Source: Puniceicoccales bacterium | Lineage (GTDB): Bacteria; Verrucomicrobiota; Verrucomicrobiia; Opitutales; JAIRLM01 | Length of the DNA: 17,570 nucleotides | Assembly: GCA_031281635.1 (NCBI GenBank) | Contig: JAITFC010000095.1 | Location: 1 to 17,570 of the forward strand | Direction: 5' to 3' | In this document: piece after piece, positions 6,795 through 13,276 of the stretch | How positions within the stretch are numbered: position 1 is the first letter of the stretch | Layout: the number at the start of each line of letters is the position of its first letter | Notes under the pieces: generated by a model | The model's database searches: none | Told to the model about the DNA's origin: nothing | What the model saw: the letters and a program-made list of their open reading frames with translations, nothing else | Position numbers and translations under genes: made by a program

Positions 6795-8228
6795 GTGATT
6801 ACGCAGTTGCAAAAATTTCTATCCCACCATCGCCGCTGGCTTATCGCCGTTTTGCTCATCGTCGTGGTGATTCCGTTCGTTTTTACCATTGGTGCTGCTC
6901 CCGGCATCGGCTTTGGACGTGAGGGTCGGCGCCGGCATTTCTTTTCCATTTCCCTCAATTCCGATGAAGATCTCCTAAGTTGGCAGAGGGCAACGGCTCT
7001 GGGACTGTTTTTTGGCGGAGTGGATGATGTACCCCTGGACCGTGCCATGGTGGCGCGGGCAGCCTGGGAAAATTTGGCACAAGAGCTGCAAATTCCCGAT
7101 CCACGCGGGCGGCAATTGGGAGATTTTGTGCGCACGAGGCCGCCATTTTTGGATGAAGCTGGCCATTTTTCCCAGGAGCGCTACGGCGAATTTTCGCGTG
7201 CGGTGGTCGAGCAGGGCAAAAAAGTGGAAAATTTTGTTGCGAAGGTCATGGCCGACGATTGGCGCATTCATGTAGTTGCGGAGACGCTGGCGGCGGCGGA
7301 TTTTTCCGTCCCATTAGAAGCACAACTGCAAGCGCAACAGTTACTTACCAAGTGGACGCTCCGCGAAGCGATTTTGCCATTTGCCACCTTTCATCCGGAC
7401 ATTCCCGTGAATGACGACGATTTGTATTACTTTTTTTCGACCCAGCGGGAGCGCTATGACATTCCGGAACAAATTTGTGTGGATGCCATTTTCTTCCCAG
7501 AGGGTGCTGAGAAGAATGCGGTGGAGAAATTTATGGATCTTCTTTATGCGGAAGGTGTTACGCAAAAATCATCTCCCTGGAGAGAGGTCGCAGAAAAATG
7601 CGGCGGGATAGTGTATGCACTGGAACCATTTTCCGAAGATAGTCAGCGTACCATCACCGAGATTCCACAGGAAGTTTTGCGCACGGTTTGGACACTGACG
7701 GATGAGCTGTTTTTCGGTGATCCAATTGATTCTAGTGGTGGAACTTACATTCTTTTATTGCGGGACCGCATTGAACCGGTCGAGCGGCAATTCGAGGAAG
7801 TGCGGGAGTTGGCAGAAAAACACTACATCCAGCGGGAGACGGTGAAAATGTTCGCACAATATGCTCGGGATGTGCGCAATAAATTGATGGAGCAAATGAA
7901 TTCCGGCGACGATTTTGCAACGGCAGCACTTGCCAACGGCATGGCACTTGGAAATGCGCAAATATTTACCATGGAAGCGCGGCCAGAAGATCTGACCGCG
8001 GAGCAGATGGCCACGATTTTGCTTCTTAATGAGGGAGACATCTCGGAATTTTTGTTGGTAAAACCGGATTTGCATCTGTGGCATGTTGTTGCCAAGGAAG
8101 CACCTAACGAAGAAATGTTGCCGAAGATCATTGACCGCATCATCCGTGAAAATTCTGCCACATCCGGGCAAATGGTTATTCCTCAAATCATCGAGGAACA
8201 AATTGCGGATGCACTTAAAAAACTTTGA
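6795..8228 (+). CDS. SurA-like periplasmic chaperone / parvulin-type peptidyl-prolyl isomerase homologue
   Basis: Predicted envelope chaperone helping outer-membrane proteins fold, anchored by one N-terminal helix. The N-terminus (MITQLQKF, then a hydrophobic stretch at about 14-32 and FTIGAAPGIG) is the arrangement I associate with SurA_N-domain proteins of Opitutae. Residues about 40-200 are helical, like SurA_N. About 210-340 resembles a degenerate parvulin domain (VDAIFFPEG, GG-type turns, TYILLLRDR), followed by FEEVRELAEKHY, the usual end of such a domain. Key isomerase residues are not clear, so chaperone activity is more likely than catalysis. GTG 6795 (478 codons with stop) is preferred over GTG 6789 because AGAAAG (6784-6789) sits 5 nt before it and the N-terminus matches the family better. 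It lies between two unrecognised membrane proteins. Confidence 0.8.
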   Translation: MITQLQKFLSHHRRWLIAVLLIVVVIPFVFTIGAAPGIGFGREGRRRHFFSISLNSDEDLLSWQRATALGLFFGGVDDVPLDRAMVARAAWENLAQELQIPDPRGRQLGDFVRTRPPFLDEAGHFSQERYGEFSRAVVEQGKKVENFVAKVMADDWRIHVVAETLAAADFSVPLEAQLQAQQLLTKWTLREAILPFATFHPDIPVNDDDLYYFFSTQRERYDIPEQICVDAIFFPEGAEKNAVEKFMDLLYAEGVTQKSSPWREVAEKCGGIVYALEPFSEDSQRTITEIPQEVLRTVWTLTDELFFGDPIDSSGGTYILLLRDRIEPVERQFEEVRELAEKHYIQRETVKMFAQYARDVRNKLMEQMNSGDDFATAALANGMALGNAQIFTMEARPEDLTAEQMATILLLNEGDISEFLLVKPDLHLWHVVAKEAPNEEMLPKIIDRIIRENSATSGQMVIPQIIEEQIADALKKL

Positions 8229-8329
8229 ACCGCAGAGTGTTGTGAGTATAAAACATTTTTCAAAATCATCATGAGTTGGTTCAAAATTACCCGTCTGAGT
8301 TTTGGAAAATGCCCATAGAACTTTCAGCA

Positions 8330-8357
8330 TTGACAGATTTTTAGAAATCGCTATAAG
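8330..8357 (+). promoter_or_regulatory. Sigma-70-type promoter giving a very short leader
   Basis: TTGACA (8330-8335), 16 nt, then TATAAG (8352-8357) is a near-consensus pair. The predicted start of transcription, about 7 nt past the -10, is near 8364. The ATG is at 8369, so the 5' leader would be about 5 nt with no room for a ribosome site. Confidence 0.6.
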
Positions 8358-8368
8358 AGCAGTGTAGA

Positions 8369-9232
8369 ATGAGCTCGTTTTCCGTTGATGCTTCACGCAT
8401 GGAGCAACTGCGTGCATTGGATGAAAACAACAATGCGCTATGTAGAAGTTTGAATCCGCAAGCACATCCGGGAATGTATACATTGCACATGGATAGATTG
8501 ACTTTCTGCCATTGCATTCAAGCCATCATTATAACCAGAGGAATTTCTTGCTTTTGCGCGCTCTTCGTTTACATATATAACTTCTTCCCAATACGCTATC
8601 GTTCCAATGCAGATGTAACGATTGTTAATTCCGACATTTTGATGCGACGACCGGTGGACCGAGCTACCATCGCCAGATTTTGCCAAATAATAGACGATGG
8701 GCTGGCCAACGGAAGCATCGAAAATGACACGCCGGTGGTAAGAATTGCCCGACTCTGTTACGGAGAAAATTTTGACAATGCTGAGGGATTATTGGCCGAC
8801 GTCGTAAGTGATGTGCTTTTCGATGTTAAAACCACACAATCTCTACGATTTGGCGACATAGCAAAACTGCAATATAGCAATATGGAGGTCAGTGGATATT
8901 TCAACTCTACTAGAATTGAATTTTTTATCGCGCTATTGAGCTATTCAAGCGGTATGCGATATTTCTTTGGAGGACAATCAGATAGCCCTATCATAGCGAT
9001 TCATGCTGTGTCTCCACATCTTCTGAGAGTGGGCCATCAGCAGGGAAATGTTGTGGAAGATCTTTTCTGCGTTGTGGAGGGTATTCCATTGCGTAAAAGT
9101 ATGGGAGAAAATGAGGAAGATCGAATGAGGGATTTAGCAGACAAGTTCGGGGAGACTGTCGAAATTTTTCTATGCCCAAATATACAAAATAAGCCACACG
9201 GAAACGCGTGTTGTTGGGCGTGTAACACTTAA
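8369..9232 (+). CDS. Unrecognised protein with one internal membrane segment
   Basis: No family recognised. It has 287 residues: a polar N-terminus (1-45), a hydrophobic segment with several cysteines and aromatics (about 49-73), then a soluble domain of about 210 residues ending in a Cys-rich tail (ACCWACNT). The stretch covering the membrane segment and the next 15 residues resembles the second membrane segment of the 5245-6705 product. The shared features are paired Ile, a central Gly, Cys, Val, Tyr and Phe, then R-x-x-S-x-x-D and Ile. The two may therefore be distant relatives. The later part has no visible catalytic motif. The gene is visibly A/T-rich at third codon positions compared with lspA or rpsP, which suggests relaxed selection or a different history. 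It has its own promoter and converges on lspA. Possible secreted effector or inner-membrane protein; function unknown. Confidence 0.72.
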   Translation: MSSFSVDASRMEQLRALDENNNALCRSLNPQAHPGMYTLHMDRLTFCHCIQAIIITRGISCFCALFVYIYNFFPIRYRSNADVTIVNSDILMRRPVDRATIARFCQIIDDGLANGSIENDTPVVRIARLCYGENFDNAEGLLADVVSDVLFDVKTTQSLRFGDIAKLQYSNMEVSGYFNSTRIEFFIALLSYSSGMRYFFGGQSDSPIIAIHAVSPHLLRVGHQQGNVVEDLFCVVEGIPLRKSMGENEEDRMRDLADKFGETVEIFLCPNIQNKPHGNACCWACNT

Positions 9233-9352
9233 AAATGCATGCGAAAAAGTTTAAAGCTGGGCTGGGGAAAATCCTTTTCAAAGCAGGCGAATAAGAGGCT
9301 CAACATCAAATATTTGCCGACGAAATTTCTCCGGCAGATGAGGAAGGGGCAA

Positions 9353-9820
9353 TTATTTCTTCGGAGATTTGCCGTGATCCCAAAACGCAATCAGCACCGT
9401 TCCAATGCAAAGAGCACTGTCGGCAACGTTGAATGTGGGCCAGTGATAAAGTGCTAAGTGTATGTCAATGAAATCTATGACAAAGCCGGTGCGCAGGCGA
9501 TCCAGCAAATTCCCCATGAGCCCGCCGCAGACGAGGCCGATGGCAATTTGATTGGCTAAATACTCGAAGCCGAGACGCTTACGAAAAAAAAAGCCGAGGA
9601 GCAGTGCCATAATCGACAGAGCAATGAGGAAAAATCGTCGACCGGACAGCAAATTCCACGCAGCTCCGTCATTGTATGCGACGACCAAACGCAAAAATCC
9701 GGGAATAAGTGTCTGCGGTTCAGCCAAGAAACGCGCGGCGAGAAGTTTTGTAACTTGATCCAGCAGAAAAACCACTGCAAACATTGCGACAAAATATCTA
9801 CTCTTCGGCAGCCTCTTCAT
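9353..9820 (-). CDS. lspA: Lipoprotein signal peptidase (signal peptidase II)
   Basis: Inner-membrane aspartyl protease that removes signal peptides from diacylglyceryl-modified prolipoproteins. It has 155 residues with four hydrophobic helices. Conserved features are DQVTKLLA (21-28), YNDGAAW (49-55, the NxGAAF region), GGLMGNLLDR (99-108, catalytic Asp107) and FNVADS (130-135, catalytic Asp134). The ATG lies inside the end of the upstream traR/dksA-like gene (23-nt overlap), so translation is probably coupled and the two genes form one transcript. Nothing in the active site is missing. Confidence 0.96.
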   Translation of the reverse strand: MKRLPKSRYFVAMFAVVFLLDQVTKLLAARFLAEPQTLIPGFLRLVVAYNDGAAWNLLSGRRFFLIALSIMALLLGFFFRKRLGFEYLANQIAIGLVCGGLMGNLLDRLRTGFVIDFIDIHLALYHWPTFNVADSALCIGTVLIAFWDHGKSPKK

Positions 9821-10583
9821 CGCCGTGATTCACCGCATCCACATCGTCGCCATCGAATTGCAAAAATGCCAGGCCGTGCTCCCTCTTTTTTTCCTGCAAC
9901 ATGCGTTCATACTCCTCGCGACCGCGCAGGGAATGACGGGCAAAGGGAATGGCCGTCAAGCGCTTGGGATCAATTGCGTCGCCAGTTTGTTCGCAAATTC
10001 CGTAGGTTCCACGGCGCATGCGCTCCAGTGCGGCATCGATTTCGCGTAACAATTCGCGCTCATTTTCCACAAAACTCAGAGCTCGCTCCAAGTCTGCGTG
10101 TTCCGCAGCTCCGTCGATGCTACTCTGGCGCAAGGCGCCGGAAGGATCCCCCACCTCTGTCCCCTGTGGCTGCAATGTCTCATCGCGGTGCTGCGCAAAA
10201 CGTTGCTGCAATTCTCCACGCATCCCAATCAGCAAATCAAAATATCTTCTCCACTTTTCTGGGATTGTCGCGCGCTCGCAATTCACCGGTTCCTCCTCGG
10301 CGTTCGGATCGAATCCGAGTATGTCAACGATGGAGACGGCAGCGCGTTTGGACGCAATAATTTGGGTAGGTTTTTGCGAGGCAACTAGCTCATTGGCAGT
10401 AACTTTCCCCACGACTTTATGCTGCTTTTTTCCAGTCAATTTACTGGGACTTTTCTCCCCTACGCCCGTCTCCGCTTTCCGCGCGCCAGCCTGTTCCCTC
10501 GCCAGGAGAACCTCCCGCACATCGTCCATGGTGAACGCACCGGCCGCGGCAAACTTTTCCCTCGTCTTTTGCTGCGTTGTCAT
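9798..10583 (-). CDS. TraR/DksA-family RNA polymerase-binding regulator with degenerate zinc finger
   Basis: Likely acts in the RNA polymerase secondary channel to tune transcription, as DksA does with ppGpp. The 261-residue protein has a basic, probably flexible N-terminal region (1-90), a coiled-coil hairpin (about 108-190, with SSIDGAAEHADLE at the tip region) and the C-terminal finger segment GTYGICEQTGDAIDPKRL (192-209). DksA proteins normally have four zinc ligands here, but only Cys197 remains; the others read T, H/S and R. Verrucomicrobial members are, to my knowledge, often degenerate in this way. The ATG at 10583 is chosen because GGAGGA (10588-10593) sits 4 nt upstream; the frame stays open to 10820, but those 79 residues have no family character. 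The 3' end overlaps the lspA start, so it is the first gene of a traR-lspA unit. Confidence 0.88.
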   Translation of the reverse strand: MTTQQKTREKFAAAGAFTMDDVREVLLAREQAGARKAETGVGEKSPSKLTGKKQHKVVGKVTANELVASQKPTQIIASKRAAVSIVDILGFDPNAEEEPVNCERATIPEKWRRYFDLLIGMRGELQQRFAQHRDETLQPQGTEVGDPSGALRQSSIDGAAEHADLERALSFVENERELLREIDAALERMRRGTYGICEQTGDAIDPKRLTAIPFARHSLRGREEYERMLQEKKREHGLAFLQFDGDDVDAVNHGDEEAAEE

Positions 10584-10587
10584 GCTC

Positions 10588-10593
10588 TCCTCC
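10588..10593 (-). promoter_or_regulatory. Ribosome binding site deciding the traR/dksA-like start
   Basis: GGAGGA on the minus strand, 4 nt before the ATG ending at 10583. It supports the internal ATG over the start of the longer open frame at 10820. Confidence 0.7.
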
Positions 10594-10813
10594 GTAAATT
10601 TTTCTGCAAATAAATGTCTCCACCAGCGGCCCACAGACCAAGCGGAGATTTCAAACCGCCACCCCAGTGACTTCTCGTCCAAAGGGCCGAAACATTGGGT
10701 GTACGGCAAACGCCATGCGTCAATACTCTTTTTGCACCGCATCACAAATTTCATCGTACGCATCCAACTAGACATTTTCAAAATAGCGAAGGAGTGGTGC
10801 GATTCAGCAAAAA

Positions 10814-11674
10814 CTAGCATTGGGCGCGCATTTCCAGGCGAGCCAGTAACACCGTGGCGGGGATTGTGATGCAGGCACCGACAAGGACCGTGGGCAGTGG
10901 ATGCTCCGCGAAAACGATGTAACCGCTTGCGATGCTGAGAAAAAATTCCACATAGCGATAGGGGGCCGCGGCCGACGCTTCTACCAGGCGAAATGCGCGA
11001 ATGAGACAGAAGAGCAAGAAATGAGCGCAGAGACTGAGGCAGATAATGGGAAGCCAGTGACTGTGCGCCACCGGTTGCCAGAGTTGGCAGGCAGGGAAAA
11101 TGGCAAAAAGTGCGGTCGCGGCGGAGGTGTAAAAGAGGTTGGCCAACATTTTTTCCGATTGCGCAAATTTCCGGTTAAGAACGTCTAAGGAGGCAAATAG
11201 CGCCGCAGAAATCAGCAAATAGCCGCAGGAGCCGCAGAAGACTTTCTCCGGAGAACCAACGGCGACAAAAACTCCGAAAAAACCTACGAAAGTAACCAGC
11301 CAGCGCGTGGTGGAAACTCTTTCGCGGAGAAAGACTTTTGCCATTGGAAGTAGGAATAGTGGAACGGAAAAACCGAGCAGAGATGCCGTCGACAGTGGCA
11401 CATCGCGCAGCGCTAAACACCAGAGACCCATGGCCAAAAGCAGCAAAATCCCTCGCAATGCGTATAGCCAGGGCCGCGCCGTTGTTCCGCTTTGCCGCCA
11501 ATTTTTTAGGACAAAAGGGAGAAGTATGATGGAACCAACAGCATAGCGCAAAAATGTTACCTGGAGCGGATGCAAATGCTGACTCAGCAATTTCATCAGT
11601 ACGTCGCAGCACTGCCCAGCGCAGAGGCTAAGCAAAAACCACGAAATTCCAAAAATATACGAGAATTTTCCCAT
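10814..11674 (-). CDS. EamA / drug-metabolite (DMT) superfamily transporter
   Basis: Ten-helix inner-membrane permease of 286 residues made of two EamA repeats (about 1-140 and 148-286). The first repeat shows the family pattern of a helix followed by LQVTFLRYAVGSIILLPF, then RGILLLLAMGLWCLALRDVPLS and STASLLGFSVPLFLLP. The second has CLIRAFRLVEASAAAPYRYVEF on the matching helix. Substrates in this superfamily range from amino acids and nucleotide sugars to S-adenosylmethionine. Some intracellular bacteria (Rickettsia Sam, a chlamydial DMT protein) import S-adenosylmethionine with relatives, but nothing here fixes the substrate. The ATG at 11674 has no clear ribosome site. It is divergent from rpsP and shares its control region. 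The 230 nt to traR/dksA on the same strand probably separates transcripts. Confidence 0.88.
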   Translation of the reverse strand: MGKFSYIFGISWFLLSLCAGQCCDVLMKLLSQHLHPLQVTFLRYAVGSIILLPFVLKNWRQSGTTARPWLYALRGILLLLAMGLWCLALRDVPLSTASLLGFSVPLFLLPMAKVFLRERVSTTRWLVTFVGFFGVFVAVGSPEKVFCGSCGYLLISAALFASLDVLNRKFAQSEKMLANLFYTSAATALFAIFPACQLWQPVAHSHWLPIICLSLCAHFLLFCLIRAFRLVEASAAAPYRYVEFFLSIASGYIVFAEHPLPTVLVGACITIPATVLLARLEMRAQC

Positions 11675-11720
11675 GACACTAGGCGCGTTGGAGTGCGCGC
11701 ATGGGTGTTTATGTCAGAGT

Positions 11721-11750
11721 GTTTGTCAAACTTTTTTTAAAAAATATAAA
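11721..11750. promoter_or_regulatory. Promoter of the rpsP operon over a palindrome shared with the EamA gene
   Basis: On the plus strand, TTGTCA (11723-11728) and TATAAA (11745-11750) with a 16-nt spacer form a good sigma-70 promoter, giving a leader of about 74 nt before rpsP. The -35 lies in the perfect dyad GTTTGTCAAAC (11721-11731). Read on the minus strand, the dyad supplies TTGACA (11724-11729), 50 nt upstream of the EamA start, although no good -10 follows on that side. A protein bound to the dyad could affect both directions. Confidence 0.6.
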
Positions 11751-11830
11751 ATGTTTTTTGGGTGAAAAATGCAAAGATTTTCTTGACGAGAGTAATTAGA
11801 CCGCTAGAAAAATCGCAGCTTGAGGAAATC

Positions 11831-12115
11831 ATGGCATTGAAAATTCGTTTGCAGAAGAACGGCAGGAGGCATCGACCGCTCTATCGGATCGTTGTTGCGG
11901 AAGCTAGCGCACGACGCGATGGAAAGTTTGTGGAAGTTTTAGGCAACTATAATCCGAGTCCCCAGGGAAAGGAAGAACCTCTAACGGCTCGGCTGGAGCG
12001 CATTGACTACTGGATCGGCGTTGGGGCACAACCGACGGACACAGTTCGCGGGCTTATTCGGCAGGTCCGTGCATTGAAGAAAATTAGTCGAGAGAGTTCA
12101 GCGGCAGCGGTCTAG
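11831..12115 (+). CDS. rpsP: 30S ribosomal protein S16 (bS16)
   Basis: Small-subunit ribosomal protein needed for 30S assembly. The ATG at 11831 has TGAGGA (11821-11826) just upstream and begins MALKIRLQKNGRRHRPLYRI, the standard S16 N-terminus; the frame extends further upstream without family similarity. It has 94 residues, with VVAEASARRDGKF and the signature EVLGNYNP, then a basic C-terminal part (RLERIDYWIGVGAQPTDTV). First gene of an rpsP-trmD-rplS operon. Its TAG is immediately followed by the trmD GTG. rimM, which separates rpsP and trmD in many bacteria, is absent, as in Chlamydiae. Confidence 0.97.
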   Translation: MALKIRLQKNGRRHRPLYRIVVAEASARRDGKFVEVLGNYNPSPQGKEEPLTARLERIDYWIGVGAQPTDTVRGLIRQVRALKKISRESSAAAV

Positions 12116-12886
12116 GTGGACATGGAAGACAGCGGCGAGGTGCGCCTGCGCGTGGACGTCCTTTCGCTGTTTCCGCGCATGATGGATAGTTTCGTCGCGG
12201 AGAGCATGTTAGCCCGTGCCATTTGCCGGGGACTGCTTGGCTTTTCTTCGCGGTCCATTCGCGAGTGGGCAACGGACAAACACGCAACGACCGATGACAG
12301 GCCATTCGGCGGGGGCGCGGGGATGGTGCTGAAACCGGAGCCTATTTGCAGAGCCATCGACGAGTTGCGTCGGGAAAATTCTCGAGTCATTTATCTTTGC
12401 CCGGATGGCATGCCTTTGCGTGCAGATTTGGTCAAACAACTTGCGCAAGAACGACATCTCATATTGCTTTGTGGCCATTACGAAGGAATAGACGAGCGAG
12501 TGCGAGAGAGATCCGTTGACCTTGAGATTTCTATCGGAGATTATATTTTAACCAACGGCGTTCTGGCAGCGGCGGTGCTTTTGGATGCGGTAGTACGCCA
12601 TGTGCCCGGAGTTCTCGGAGCGGAACAATCTCTTCTGCAAGATAGCTTTAATGGCAATTTGCTCACCTATCCACAGTACACCAGACCGGAAGTTTTTGAA
12701 GGCCGGCGGGTCCCTGAAATTTTATTGAATGGGGATCACAAAAAGATTGACGACTGGCGAAAACAGCAGCAGATAGAGAGAACGCGGCGGCGACGCGAAG
12801 ATCTTTTTGGGAAATACGAAAATGAACGAGAAAATTCGAAAGGCATTGGAGGGCTCCATCAAGGCGGAGCGGCTGAACAGTTTTAA
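12116..12886 (+). CDS. trmD: tRNA (guanine-N1)-methyltransferase
   Basis: Uses S-adenosylmethionine to methylate G37 of tRNAs with G36, preventing +1 frameshifts. The family's trefoil-knot SPOUT fold is shown by FGGGAGMVLKPE (GGGxGM loop), LLCGHYEGIDERV and EISIGDYILTNGVLAA. The last is usually SIGDYVLTGGE, so N and V replace the second G and the E. The catalytic-domain segment QDSFNGNLLTYPQYTRPEVF and the C-terminal helix RTRRRREDLF complete the protein. GTG 12116 abuts the rpsP stop; ATG 12122 or GTG 12140 are alternatives. After the usual end (RREDLF) about 20 further residues are read through the start of rplS in another frame, making 256 residues and a 65-nt overlap. Confidence 0.95.
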   Translation: MDMEDSGEVRLRVDVLSLFPRMMDSFVAESMLARAICRGLLGFSSRSIREWATDKHATTDDRPFGGGAGMVLKPEPICRAIDELRRENSRVIYLCPDGMPLRADLVKQLAQERHLILLCGHYEGIDERVRERSVDLEISIGDYILTNGVLAAAVLLDAVVRHVPGVLGAEQSLLQDSFNGNLLTYPQYTRPEVFEGRRVPEILLNGDHKKIDDWRKQQQIERTRRRREDLFGKYENERENSKGIGGLHQGGAAEQF

Positions 12887-13184
12887 GATTGGCGATGGCG
12901 TCCGCGTGCACGTGCGCGTTTCCGAGGGCGATAAGGAGCGCATTCAAATTTTTGCGGGCATTGTCATTGCGCGCAAGGGCACTGGTCCGACGGAAACATT
13001 TACCGTGCGGCGCATCTCGTTCGGCCACGGCGTCGAAAAAATTTTCCCAATCCATTCCCCGACAATTGAAAAAATTGAAGTTGAACGGGAGAGCGTTGTC
13101 CTGCGCGCAAAGCTTTACTACATGCGCCAGCGCATCGGCAAAAAAGCTATGCAAGTTAAAGAGAAAAAAATCAACACTCACTGA
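12822..13184 (+). CDS. rplS: 50S ribosomal protein L19 (bL19)
   Basis: Large-subunit protein at the 30S-50S interface. It has 120 residues. Family signatures are FKIGDGVRVHVRVSEGDKER, IQIFAGIVIARKGTG, ETFTVRRISFGHGVEKIFPI, HSPTIEKIEVER and RAKLYYMRQRIGKKA. The ATG at 12822 lies 65 nt inside trmD, in the next frame, and only a weak GGGA precedes it, so translation probably depends on ribosomes arriving from trmD. An in-frame TTG at 12807 is a less likely start. Last gene of the rpsP operon; it converges on the gatekeeper gene across 92 nt, where no convincing terminator was found. Confidence 0.97.
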   Translation: MNEKIRKALEGSIKAERLNSFKIGDGVRVHVRVSEGDKERIQIFAGIVIARKGTGPTETFTVRRISFGHGVEKIFPIHSPTIEKIEVERESVVLRAKLYYMRQRIGKKAMQVKEKKINTH

Positions 13185-13276
13185 AGTTGCGCAAATCCCT
13201 GCGGGTGCATGAGTTGTAGTGTGCAAAGTTAGAGATAAAGCCAGTGCGTAATGTGAGATTCCCCGCATGCAATCAT

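Noticed and set aside
7755..8483. 242-codon minus-strand frame opposite the SurA-like gene
   Set aside because: It is antisense to a recognised gene and spans its 3' end, the intergenic region and the next gene's start; no domain or ribosome site.
9239..9457. 72-codon plus-strand frame between the 8369-9232 gene and lspA
   Set aside because: Half of it lies antisense to the end of lspA, it has no ribosome site, and its Lys/Arg-rich content looks non-coding.
10584..10820. 79-codon upstream extension of the traR/dksA-like frame
   Set aside because: It lacks family character and abuts the EamA gene end; the GGAGGA-ATG at 10583 explains the start.
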